Shown here: positions 21,462 through 32,098 of the stretch, in pieces
Layout of the letters: each line of letters starts with the position of its first letter
Numbering within the stretch: position 1 is the first letter of the stretch
Assembly (NCBI GenBank): GCA_001179505.1
Contig: CDMY01000486.1
Coordinates: 8,191-54,250 of the forward strand
Source: Vitrella brassicaformis
Lineage: Eukaryota > Sar > Vitrellaceae
Reading direction: 5' to 3'
Length of the DNA: 46,060 bases
Notes under the pieces: generated by a model
The model's database searches: none
What the model was told of the DNA's origin: nothing
What the model saw: only the letters and a program-made list of their open reading frames with translations
Position numbers and translations under genes: made by a program

Positions 21462-21689
21462 TGCCTGCTTGCATTGCAATGCGACAAGAACCCTTGCATG
21501 AGCGGTGTGGTGTGCATTTCAATGCGATATACTCAACAAGTGGTGGTGCTCAACAAACTCATTTACGCTTAAAAGGTCGCAGACCCGTTGCTCAGGGAAG
21601 GATCCAAGGAAGGAAAGATCCCCTCGCTCCAGGTGACGACATAGGGTGACACGGTCATTCACGCGACACCCCCGATGTCCTGCTATGTG

Positions 21690-22910
21690 TTGACAGGCAC
21701 TTCACCACATAGTCGGACGAGCAACGAGATGAGCACCGAGAAACTTTCACTGAAGGCACGCCGGTTCGCCGTCTTTCCTCTCTGTTGGGCCCTTGCTCCA
21801 CTCATCTCGAGTCTGGCTGGCCGCTCCTGGTCGCGCTGTACGGCCTTCGCTTCAAGGGAGCTGTCCCTCATGAAGATTGAGCAATGGACGAGTCTACAGT
21901 TCTACGAGCTGGAGGTCGAGCTCCACCGTGTCTGCCGTGACAGCGAAGAAGTTGACTGCTTTGCGTCGGGGGACGTCCGCTGTGCCAGTGAGAGCGTTAA
22001 GACGCCTCTCACTGGCGAACTGCAGTTCAAGGACTGCAAGGAGAGCGTCAAGACTCGTGAGCGCCTGAGAGAGCAACCTGACGTCGTCCACTGTCGCTGC
22101 CGAGCATCCTATGACTTCCTGATCGACAAAGCAGCTGGAAACGACGAGATGGAGGCTATGTGGCGGAAGGCCAAGGCAGTGGGCATCAAGTTCTACGTCA
22201 CGGCGAGTCTGGCTCTTTTCTTGACGGTTGTGGCTTGCTGTGGCTTTGGATGTCTGGAGGCCGCTATCCAGTCTCGGAAACCCCTTAAAGTGATTGACCT
22301 GTCCATGGCAGCTGTGCTGGGCGGCGTCTTGCTTCTCGTGCTGTACGGATTGCTGTCCTTTCGTTCCGCTCGTGGTTCTGTTAGCATCGTCTCCAAAGAT
22401 GAGCTGCATGAAACGAAGTGGACATCCGGACCGGCGGTGTGGAGTGGCATCTCTGTTCTCGTTTTTCTCGGCTTTGCGCTCTGGATCTACTTCGGTGGAG
22501 TGCTATCGGATGTGTGTGACGGCAGTACACAGAGGACGGCGCTGCCACAGCACAACGTCCCTCCGATGCCACAGCAGAACGTCCCTCCTGAGGTAGTGGG
22601 GAACCCGCAGGATTGCTGATGGCCAATGAGCGCCCTTTCTTGGCTGGCCTAGTGCTGTGTTTCGTGTTGGTGAAGGCCGCTCTGGGGTGTGGGGTGTGTG
22701 GTCAGTTTTTCTGTCGTTCTTTGTGGTACGTGTCTGTCCTAGTAAGAGTAAGTTTATGAGCGACAGACCGCCTCGACGAAGGCAGATATGTAGACACAGG
22801 CAGATCTGATAGGTCATTTTCATCCAGTGCACTGTACATGTAGAAACCTGAGCTCGACTGACTGGACGGGCAGGGGTCTACGTAAAACAAATGAACAGCA
22901 CGCTTGCCGC
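21690..22910. repeat. Inverted segmental duplication, copy B
   Basis: Reverse-complement partner of about 11885-13110. It contains the second four-TM gene and shared flanks. The two copies are about 8.6 kb apart and bracket eIF4E, the TPR gene and the transporter, so recombination between them could invert that block. Confidence 0.85.
21729..22619 (+). CDS. Four-TM membrane protein with Cys-rich loop, paralogue B, 296 aa
   Basis: Single-exon twin of the gene at 12163-13083, with nearly identical loop cysteines (HRVCRDSEEVDCFASGDVRC, HCRCRASYDF) and the same TM layout. It has one rather than two SESVKTPL units, but a second LPQHNVPP/MPQQNVPP unit in the tail. Both copies have intact frames and conserved hydrophobic segments, suggesting both are functional. 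No upstream TGCGAGCTT element is seen. Role unknown. Confidence 0.85.
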   Translation: MSTEKLSLKARRFAVFPLCWALAPLISSLAGRSWSRCTAFASRELSLMKIEQWTSLQFYELEVELHRVCRDSEEVDCFASGDVRCASESVKTPLTGELQFKDCKESVKTRERLREQPDVVHCRCRASYDFLIDKAAGNDEMEAMWRKAKAVGIKFYVTASLALFLTVVACCGFGCLEAAIQSRKPLKVIDLSMAAVLGGVLLLVLYGLLSFRSARGSVSIVSKDELHETKWTSGPAVWSGISVLVFLGFALWIYFGGVLSDVCDGSTQRTALPQHNVPPMPQQNVPPEVVGNPQDC

Positions 22911-23018
22911 TGGCAGAGAACCATAAAAGGGCGAAGGTACAAGTGACGACATCTTTCTTCTTTCTCAAGCAGGGAGTCGGTTGGTTTCCCTCCCTCCCTC
23001 AGGCCTGCCGTCGCTTCT

Positions 23019-23900
23019 ATGGGCTGTGCCGCCTACCACCCATGCTCCCGCTGTGCTATGATATCCATCCTTCTGGCCTGTGAGCTGGTCCTCTTGCCGC
23101 TGACCGGATCATTCTGGCGTGAGGCCGAATCAGCACACGCTAGCTATGGCCAGTGGAGCTATGGAAGGATCGTAGTGAAGCAGCGCATGGGTCTTCAATT
23201 CTACACGGTGACCGTGGTGGTGCACAGGTGCAGTTCTGACGTTACGGCCTGCTTTGCACGGAATGGTGTTCACTGCCGTGACAAGAGCGTCCAAGCGCCT
23301 CCATTCGGCGACTCGGAGGTGGCCTTTGAGCAGTGCCACATGGTGCTATCGGAGGTATCTGCCTTCAGCTCGTTCTGCTCGTCCTGGTCGTCTTACGGCC
23401 GTCTGCGTGACAAGGCGGCGGAGCGGGATGACCACAAGATGAAGGCGGCCTGGGACAAGATGAAGTGGGCTGGCATCCTTGTCTACTGGGCATCGAGTGC
23501 GGCATTCGCATTGGCTGCAGCTGGGCTAGTATGTGAATGCCGCAAGCCGACCAATCTGGCGACCGGCACCATGATATCTGCGGCCTTTGTCTTGGTGCTT
23601 CTCGGTGGGGTTCTTTGGCGCGATTGGCCTGGACACGACCTCTGCTTTGGAAACGGCGACATGCACGGCGCCGAGTGCTCTTTGGGGTTCGCAGCGACAT
23701 GGTTTGGCAGGTCCTTCTACCTGTTCTCTTTCGGCGTGTTTCTCTATTGGGGTGCCTTGGCGAAAGACACGCTGTCGAAGAGGAGGTCTTCCCTGCCGCC
23801 GCCTGTCCCATTTCCGCAGCCTCCAGCTCATCCACTGCCGGCTGTTGTGGGCAATGTCACAAAGGACTCGACGGGGGGAGATTGGGAAGGCGACAGCTGA
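23019..23900 (+). CDS. Diverged four-TM membrane protein, paralogue C, 293 aa
   Basis: ORF starting MGCAAYHPCSRCAMISILLA. It has the same order as paralogues A and B: an N-terminal TM segment, a loop with RIVVKQRMGLQFYTVTVVVH and Cys pairs (HRCSSDVTACFARNGVHC), three further TM segments (ILVYWASSAAFALAAAGLVC; GTMISAAFVLVLLGGVLW; FYLFSFGVFLYWGALA) and a Pro-rich tail with PAVVGN. Sequence identity to A and B is low but the pattern QFYxxxVxxHRC and DKAAxxDxxK is shared. It sits 399 bp downstream of B, so an older tandem duplication is likely. Confidence 0.8.
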   Translation: MGCAAYHPCSRCAMISILLACELVLLPLTGSFWREAESAHASYGQWSYGRIVVKQRMGLQFYTVTVVVHRCSSDVTACFARNGVHCRDKSVQAPPFGDSEVAFEQCHMVLSEVSAFSSFCSSWSSYGRLRDKAAERDDHKMKAAWDKMKWAGILVYWASSAAFALAAAGLVCECRKPTNLATGTMISAAFVLVLLGGVLWRDWPGHDLCFGNGDMHGAECSLGFAATWFGRSFYLFSFGVFLYWGALAKDTLSKRRSSLPPPVPFPQPPAHPLPAVVGNVTKDSTGGDWEGDS

Positions 23901-25185
23901 CACTGACACGTGATGCGATCGATGTGTATACCAAGACGGCCGGTTGACCAGCCAGTATGTAGATAGATAGATACGATAGATACGTGTTTGTTTGATGAAT
24001 GAAGCTGTCTGTCTGTATTTGGTCAAGATGAGGGACTGCACTCGTGTCGTCTTGCCTGGTTGATGGATTGATCGGCACAATGTAGACTACTCTTTCGTCG
24101 GTCGTACGGCTGTGTTGCTGTCGCTCTCTCGCTGTGTGATTTTTTGCGTCGTTTGGCTGCCTGCCTTGGCACATACATAGACAACGTGACCATGCCTTTG
24201 TTTCGTAAGGATGTGGCGTGAGGGACAAGGAAAAGCCCATATGCATCGGCTGAAGGATACACGCATTGAGCTCGTCAAGCAGGTGTCAGATTACGGACAC
24301 TCTCACTCACTCACACAACATCTTCGCAAGAAGGTGTTCTCAGAGACCCACAGCAGCAGCAGCAGCAGCCAGGATCAATGCACACGACCAGCCGGGAATG
24401 ATAGATACATAGAGGGGAGAAAGTTCGGTTCGGCAGCCTCATCGCTGCTGCAGGTCAAGTCTGTCTCTGTCGACAGCCAGCTGACAAATACATACATACA
24501 TGGATTGAGAGGATGAGGATGGAGGGAAGAAGGCAGGCCAGGCAGAGCTTCCGGAAGGGAGAAGAATCTCCAGCCGAAGATATAATGATATAATTGACCT
24601 TAGTTAGTTGCTACAGTCATTCTCGCATCCAACATGCAGGGATGCGTGTCTGTGCATGGTATGGTCCCCCAATGCCATCCCACACCTGAGCCAGACACGA
24701 GACTGGCATCGTGTGACTAGGGTGAAGGGTGACAACAAGAAACCATGCATGAGACACGCAAACACACTGCAGCAGGCAGGGATGTCGTTCGTCATACCCC
24801 ACGACAGACAGAGTGCCGTTCAGCCCTGTCTGTGGTTCTGGTGCTTTCCGATGCCCCACGCGCACGTGATCTCTCGCAACCTCCGTCTGGCAGCGAGAAA
24901 CGCCGTGCGAGGTCCTCACCGCAACCGCGCCAGAACCACAAACCAGCGGATGGAAATCGGCTGGCCCACACAGCCACGAAGCAATAGGCAGACAGTTAGG
25001 CATAGAGGCAGAGAGACGAGAAAGATAGGGAGGCCCCGATCCATTCACAGGCACAGGGAAATGCAAGCCAGGAGTGAGTCCGTTCTGTACACCCAGGCAG
25101 GCCGATCGCCCAGAAAAGCGACTCAGCACCCACCGCAAACACAACCCAACCCGCCACCACCCACCCCGGGCATCCATCCACTCAT
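23901..25185. other. Intergenic region, no supported gene
   Basis: Convergent 3' flanks of paralogue C and the PHD/ELM2 gene. It holds GATA-type runs (about 23958-23985), a CAG run (about 24353-24368) and other low-complexity DNA. Several ORFs of 60-200 codons are open, but none has protein-like composition or splice support. Confidence 0.65.
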
Positions 25186-25780
25186 TCAGGATCGCGCATA
25201 ATCCACACGCTGAGGAGGACAGGACAACACACACACACACACACACACACGGCACACAGGGCGACATCTGATCTGGCTGGTGCCTGTGTGTGTGTCCCCC
25301 ATCCCATCCAGCCCGCTGAGCTGACCTTTCTGTCCCTGAGTTCTCGTCCGTCGGCCGTCACGCGCACCTTGCGCTCGCGCAGAGGGGGGAAGGGGGGGAT
25401 TTCTGATGGGTGGGTGCCATGCACACATGACATGGACGCCGACATGGATGGATGGATGGATGGGGTGTGGTGCTGCATTGGTGTCCGTAAGGCCTTGTGG
25501 TCCGGCTTACGTCTCATGTGTTCCCTGACGTCCTTGGGGTGCCACTTGTTTGGGTACGGCCGCAGTGGGGGCTGACACACAGCTGCAGCGCACCACACAC
25601 AGCCAACCACACGCACACGCACACACACACACATACATAAGTGTGCAGACAGACCACTCAGTCAAGCCAGGTAGGTGGCGTGACTCACTCACCATCAAAG
25701 TTGAATGCGTTCGGTGTCTGAATGAGGATCGCCAAGGCCCTCTCGATGTCATACTTGGCGAAACGCAACACCTGCACACA

Positions 25781-25812
<32 letters not shown>

Positions 25813-28587
25813 TGCAGCCCTGGATGTGTGTGTGTGTGTCAGTTGTGGCCTGGCTAGCTGTCTTGCTGGCTCACACCCCGACCGACCGAGAGAGCGAACT
25901 CGTCATAGTAGGGGACATTGAGCAGCCAATTCCGCTTCGCAGACGACAGGTAACTCGACACTGACAAATACACACCAACACACACATTGCCCCCCTTCCC
26001 CTCCCTCCCTCCCTCCCTCTCCCTCCTGTGTGTGTCTCGTCTCTTACAGGCCTGGTGATGGTCCCCCTCGTAGAAGGGGATGTCAGTCCCCTCCCCCGGC
26101 CCGCCCTCATCGTCCACCCCGTTCACCATGCCCCCATAGAACATCATGTGGTGGTGGTGGTTGGCCCGCCGGTGGGTGTCCCGCGCCCTCCTCTCCCGCT
26201 GCCGCCGCTTCTTCTCGCGCGCGAAGGCCTGTTCCCACTGGAGGGATGACCACAGACAGAGGGACCGGTCGCCCGCCAGCTTCTGGTAGTCGACCTCCAT
26301 TCCTGTGTGTGTGTGTGGCAGACGGACAGACAGACAGGGGAGAGAGGGAGAGATGGTGAGGTGCGAGTGCGTGGGGGCGGAAGGATGTTTAAAATTGGCT
26401 CACCGCTCGGCCCTGCCGTGAGGAAGATCTCAGGGATGTTCTTATCGGGCACCTGACGGACAGAACCGACAGACACATTTATTTGAGGCGGGTCTCTCTC
26501 TCTGTGTCTGTGTGTGTGTGTGTGTGTGTATGGGTGTGCGTGTGTGTGTGTGTTAGCGAACCTGGTAGGCCCCTCCGACCCTGATGTGCCCGCGGCAGGT
26601 GCCCTCGCTCTTGGCCTTACGGCGACCTCGACTGACACACAGACATCCATTTATCCATCCATCCACGGCTTCCCATCGCGTCGTGTCTGTCTGTTGCCTT
26701 GTCTCTTCCTTACAGGCTGTCGAGGATCTGCGGTGTCTGCTTCCTCCTCTCCTCAACCACCGCCAGGTAGTTCTGACTCCCACCACTACCGGCTCCACCA
26801 GCAGCGCCAGGCTTCTCGCGGATAACGCCCCGAAGATCTGAATGTCAGTCAACCCAACACACAGACAGACAGACACACATTCAACCGTGATTTCACTCAC
26901 TCTGGTCAGTCAGGGTGGGTGTATAATGCGTGTGTGTACCTAATGTGCCGGCGCAGTAGCAGCATGACCATTCCACCTCCTCGGGCGGCGGGGAAGACAT
27001 CTTCAGACACTGATACACACACCGATGGACACACACACACACACAGTTGTCCAATAGGCAGGCGCTCTGTGCAGTTTTGTTGGCCGCTTGGTTGGTTTCT
27101 CGGTGTCCTTACGCTGATATGGAAGGCCCTGCGGCATGTGTCGCAGCACAGCAGCTCGCCGTGAAGCTGACACAACGACACACCACAGACACACCACAGA
27201 CACACCACAGACAGAGATGACATCCCGCCCGCCCCCGTGTGTGTGTGTGTGTGTATCGCCCCGCCTGCTCTGCTTACGTTGCACAGGTTGCATACGGAGT
27301 CGTGGTCGTCATCTGATTCCGGGGCCTTGTCGTCGTCGCGCATGTGCTTGTTGCCGCGACGTCTCGCGGGGGCTGCTGCAGGCCTCTCGCGCCGACTGGC
27401 AAAACAAAACGACACACGCACATCCACCACACCACAAACTAGAGGGCATGTCATGTGTGTCCGTGAGTGAGTGTGTGTGCCGTGCCGGCCGGGTGGTAAT
27501 ACCCGTTAGCCACCAATGGACGTCGGTCCCATGGCTGTCTGTCCGTGGGCGACCCGCTGCCGCTCCTCGACCTACGGCCATTGCGAACCTCATCTGCACA
27601 CACACACACACACACACAAAACACGTGGACGTCTGGCATCAATGACACGAGAGGGAGTGAGTGGATCGCGGCGTGGTTGCTCGCTCACCACACAGGGGGC
27701 ATATCCAGGGATCAGCGTCAGGTGGGAACTCCCCTATCCGGAAGCCGGAGCACTGACACACACACGAATGTGTTTCATGTCGGCCTGCTGCAGGGGTATG
27801 AGGGCTGGCTGACTCACCGTGTTGTGCCACGCGCGTGGGCATGTGTCGCAGCAGATGAGCGTGCCATGCTTCTGCAGATCCACACACATCCACACACACA
27901 CACACACACAAAACAATCATGCCATGCATCTGTGTGTGGTCTCAGTGTCCATCCCACTCCCCACCCCCTCCCATCCCCTCATCCCCTCACTCACGCCGCA
28001 TTTGAAGCAGACTTCGTCATGCTGCCCCCTGTAGAGCTCATGGTCCGCTATCACCATGGGCTTCCCGCCCTTGCCCTTGGCTCGCTTCCGATCACCCCCG
28101 CCCCCACTACCACCCACAATGCAGCCCACACCCACACCCTCACTCCACTGACGCTTCTTCTCGTTCTCGAGAACACCGTTGTGATGCTGTCGCGGCTGCT
28201 GCTGCTGCTGGTGGTGGTTGTCTTGCGGGGATCTCTCCCCCGCTGCCGCTTCCGCTTCCTCCTCGCTGGCCAATGGGGGCGATGCTGGTGAGTCCTTTGG
28301 GGCAGATGGTGGTATGGGGATGGCCGGGAGGGGGGGCCGTTCACCATTAGCTATGTTCCCATCATATTCACCGTTGCCATTGCCATTTGCGGCGGGGGAG
28401 GGCGAGCGGGACGACGGGCGGCTGGAGCGCTCGTTGGGGTGAGGGGAGGAGGGGGACGGGAGCAGGGGTGCCTCTGCACACACACAGACACACGCAGACG
28501 CGCACACAGGGGTGTGGGTGGGGTGCAGTCACCATGTGCCAGCGTACCTTGATTCTGCCGGGTGTCCGTCCCCGGTTGCTCCATCAT
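25186..28587 (-). CDS. PHD-PHD-ELM2 chromatin protein, about 597 aa
   Basis: Seventeen exons with fully consistent phases; for example 28473-27995, 27871-27818, 27752-27689 (PHD1), 27395-27278, 27166-27113, 27009-26940 (PHD2), 26631-26562, 26452-26404 (ELM2 start), last exon 25209-25186. PHD1 reads VCFKCG, LICCDTCPRAWHNTC, DPWICPLC; PHD2 reads VCNLCN, LLCCDTCRRAFHISC, WSCCYC. Both keep Cys4-His-Cys3. ELM2-like sequence follows: GHIRVGGAYQVP, then LRFAKYDIERALAILI and a conserved tail (PPLRPYPNKWHPKDVREHM). PHD fingers read histone tails and ELM2 domains recruit histone deacetylases, so a corepressor-type role is likely. No clear SANT domain is seen. The start is uncertain: ATG 28587 is used, but the frame is open to about 28725 without an ATG, so a further 5' exon may exist. 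Confidence 0.88.
25226..25250. repeat. (AC)n microsatellite
   Basis: AC dinucleotide run in the last intron of the PHD/ELM2 gene; on the coding strand it is a TG run upstream of the acceptor. Confidence 0.9.
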
Positions 28588-28787
28588 GTGTGTGCTTGTC
28601 CCCTGCGCTCTGGCCACCTCCCTCGCCAGTCTGTGGGGCGCCTCCACAAACCACTGGACCAACCCACCAGGGCCAAACCAACGCGCCAGTTCTTGATCCT
28701 CTTCGCTTGAGCAGTCGAACACACGTCACGCGCTACGCCTCCTTTGCTCGTCGGACGGCTCTTTCTTCCTTGCTGCAGCGATCGACG

Positions 28788-28796
28788 TGCGAGCTT
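28788..28796 (+). promoter_or_regulatory. TGCGAGCTT element upstream of the repeat protein
   Basis: Exact TGCGAGCTT, 114 bp upstream of the ATG at 28910 and in the same orientation. It lies in the 322-bp space between the divergent PHD/ELM2 and repeat-protein genes. Confidence 0.4.
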
Positions 28797-28909
28797 GAGG
28801 TTTGTGGTGACGGGCATTTTGCTTTTGAGGCATGCGTGTGTGTGCCTCGAGGCCAGCTGAGGTCTTGAGGCGGCCCGTCTGACCCTCACAAGCGACCTTC
28901 TGCGTGACC

Positions 28910-31900
28910 ATGGTGAGAAAGCCCAACGAGACAGTCGCCGGCACGCTGTGGCGCTTCCTCTCTTCTCCAGACAGCAGAGAGAGGCAGCCACGATGGGACT
29001 GACTGTGTTGTGGTTTGTGTGTGTTGAGTGTTCTTCTAGGAGTCTGAGGCAGTTGAGGAGAAATCCCCGGAGGTCCCTGAGCAGGAGCAGCAGCCGGAGG
29101 AGGACAGGGCGGCCGATGTCGACAATGCCAATGACGTCGCACCGGCCGTCCCTGCTCCGGCTCCTGCCGATGCTGCCGGAGGTGATGGTGGTGCTGAGGA
29201 GGAGGAGGAAGTGTCTGAGCTACAGCCACAGCCAGAGCAGCCACCTGAGCCACAGCCCGCCGCAGCAGACGAGGCCAATGAGCCTCAGGTGTCCCACCCC
29301 AACAATGTCGAAGGAGAATCGTCCCCTGCTCCCCCGCCAGCCCCCATCCCCGAACCTGCGTCTGTGTCCGAGTCAGCTGCTGCTGTAGTCCAAGAGGCAG
29401 AGCAACACGAGGCCCCAGAGCCATCCCCAGCTCCAGCAGCCCCTGCACCTGCACCAGGCCCCGCAGCGGCCCTGCCGCCCAACGCCATCTCTCCCCCGTC
29501 GGGCGACCACCAGCCGTCGGTGCCCGGTGAGAGTTCAGCGTCGAGCAAGGCTAAGGCCAAGGCCAAGCGCAAGAGCCGCAAGCCAAAGCAGTCGGTGTTT
29601 GAGAGCAAACCCGAGCCCAGCAAGGCCGACGCGCGAGCGGGCGACAAGGACGCGGGTGGTGCGGCTGGGGGTGGGAGTGGGAGTGGTGGCGGTGGCGGTG
29701 GTGGTGGTCCGGTTCGGAGCGTCTTCGAGAGCCAGCCTGCGGATCGTGTCGCCGACTTTCACTCAGGTACTCCAGTAGACAAGCAGGCAGTCCACCCCAC
29801 ACGAGCAGTGTACGAGAACCAGCCGGTGCCTCGTGTGCATCACCACTACCACACACCCACACGCCTCTCCATCTTTGAACGCAAACCGCACCGCTCTTCG
29901 GCTGACACAGGTTCGAGAAGCCCACCCCCAAGGGACCTATCGCTCCCAGAGCCCAAATCCGTCTACGAGTCGGCACCCAGGGACGACGGCAAGCGAGCTG
30001 ACTTCCGCTCCGGCGAGGCCCCCAAGCACAACGGCGTGGGGGAGGCGGCCAAGGGCGGTGCCGGTGCTGTGGCCAAAAGCGTCTACGAGAACGTGCCGCA
30101 GAGCCGCGTCGCCGACTACAGCGCCCTCAACAGGGGCGGGGGGGAGGACAGCCCCACCAAGGCAGCCGAGAAGGCCAAGACCGCCAAGTCGGTGTACGAG
30201 AGCACCCCTGCCGTCGGTGTGGCGGACTTCCGTGCCGGCGACAAGCAGGGGGGCGGTGGGGGCGGGGCTGGTGGTGGTGGTGGTCAGCCGCAGAGGAGTG
30301 TGTTTGAGAGTTCGCCGCCCGAGGACGCCAAGGCGGCGGATTTTGCTGCGTCGCGGCCGTCGGTGCCGCCTGCTGGCGCCGTGCAGAAGAGCGTCTTCGA
30401 GAACGCACCCAAAGAGGCTGAAGTGGCCGCCAGCTATCGAAGTGAGTCCCTGAGCCACAGGGAGGGCGGCAAAACATCCATCCATCCATCCCTCCATGTG
30501 TGTGTGTATGTGTTGGTCGTTGCTGTGTGCAGGTCAGCCGCCCGGTGCGGGTGGTGTGGGTAAGGAGGCGGCCGTGTCGAGCCGGTCGCTGTTTGAGAGC
30601 TCGCCGCAGCCATCGCAGGCTGCTGTGAGATGGGACACTCCCGCTGCAGCAGCAGCACCCACTGGTCAGTCAGTCCATCAACTCAACCACACACAACACA
30701 CACACACACACCCCACAAAGGACTCCTCCGTGATTGGGTGGTGGTCTGTCTGTCTGTCTATCTGTCTGTTCTGTCTGTGAGCAGAGAAGGGCAAGTCTAC
30801 ATATGAGAATGCCCCCAAGGAGTCGGGGGCGTCGTTCTCCTGGCGGACGGACGTCAAATCAAGTACCGTACCCAGCCACCGCCACAGCCATACACACACA
30901 CACAGGGAGAGAGAGAGAGAGGGTGTGTTGTGTGATGGATGGCATCAGGTCCGGTCGCCAATGCACGTTCTGTGTTTGAGAACAAACCCAAGGACTCGCC
31001 CGCCACAGCCAAGTGGAACCAACAGGCCGGTACGTACGTCAACCGCACACAAAGCATCCATCACAGACAACACACCACACTACACCGCAACACGCCACGC
31101 CACGCCCATTGATCCATCGTGTGTGTGTGGATAATGGCGTGTGCTGTGCAGAGGCGTCGAGCGGGAAGCCTCAGCAGTCGGTGTACGAGAGCACTCCCCA
31201 GCAGTCGCGGGCATTCGTCGGATACTCGACACGACTCGAACAGAAACAGGCGCCACAGCCATCCGTATTTGAGAACCAACCGAAGGTACGCAGCCAGCGG
31301 CACCTAGGCGAGAGAGAGAGAGAGAGAGAGAGCAGATGGTATATACAAAATGTTGCTCCTTGTCTTGTGTGTGTGCAGCCGTCTCGCTACGACGCCGGTG
31401 CTGCCTATGGTCCCGAAGACGATGACGAGTACGAGTATGAGGATGACGACACCTCGCCACCGCCAGCCAGCGCACCACAGCCACCCCAGCAACGCCTCAA
31501 ATTCGATGACAAGAAGGAAATGATGATGGCCCCACCACCCAATGCATCGGCCTCGCCCATCCCGCAGCAGCGACGACAGCACCAGCACCGGTCGTCTGCT
31601 CTGGGTGGCGAAGGGGAGGACGTCCACGCCGAGGTGGCCAAGACGCTCAACCAGGAGAGGGAGGCAGAAATGCGGTCAGATGCATCGCCGGCAGACGCTG
31701 CTGGACAGAAAGGTACCTGAGTGGCACTGCAGACCTGACACACACACACACACACACAGACAGTGCACTGACCTGAGGGAGAGAGGGGGTGTGGGGTGGG
31801 TGGCACTGCATGGCCCACCGCCGTGTGCATGGCGGCGTGGATGCAGTGTCCACACCCACTGCTGCTGGCGATTTGGTGCTTTCTTTGCGCAGTCGGGGCG

Positions 31901-32098
31901 GAGTCAAGCCACCACCACCAGGCCAACAACCAGGCCAACAACATCGATCTGCTGATGGATCGGTTGGAGAGGGAGGAGGTCCCGGCACACCTCATCAACA
32001 ATTCAAACAGCAGCAGCCCTATCAACCTGATGCAGATGCAACACCAGCAGGGGCAGCACCAGCAGCAGCAGCAGCAGCAGGGGGCGGAGGAATCCTGA
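28910..32098 (+). CDS. Low-complexity protein with about 14 S-V-[FY]-E-[NS]-x-P repeats, about 789 aa
   Basis: Exons: 28910-28912 (ATG only), 29040-30441, 30533-30664, 30785-30862, 30949-31029, 31152-31285, 31379-31712, 31893-32098. After an acidic/Pro/Ala-rich N-terminus and a basic KAKAKAKRKSRKPK tract, a short motif recurs from about residue 184 to 620: SVFESKP, SVFESQP, AVYENQP, SIFERKP, SVYESAP, SVYENVP, SVYESTP, SVFESSP, SVFENAP, SLFESSP, STYENAP, SVFENKP, SVYESTP, SVFENQP, often ending ADF/ADY about 8 residues later. The C-terminus is acidic (DDDEYEYEDDD), then His/Gln-rich. The motif core is reminiscent of the L-F-E-T-x-P core of actin-binding Xin repeats, but I make no homology claim. 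Exons 3, 4 and 5 are phase 1-1 and carry one repeat each. Confidence 0.85.

Noticed and set aside
28726-29454. Minus-strand ORF over the repeat-protein N-terminus as an upstream exon of the PHD/ELM2 gene
   Set aside because: Composition mirrors the Pro/Ala/Glu-rich plus-strand gene, and no splice join to the PHD exons was found.
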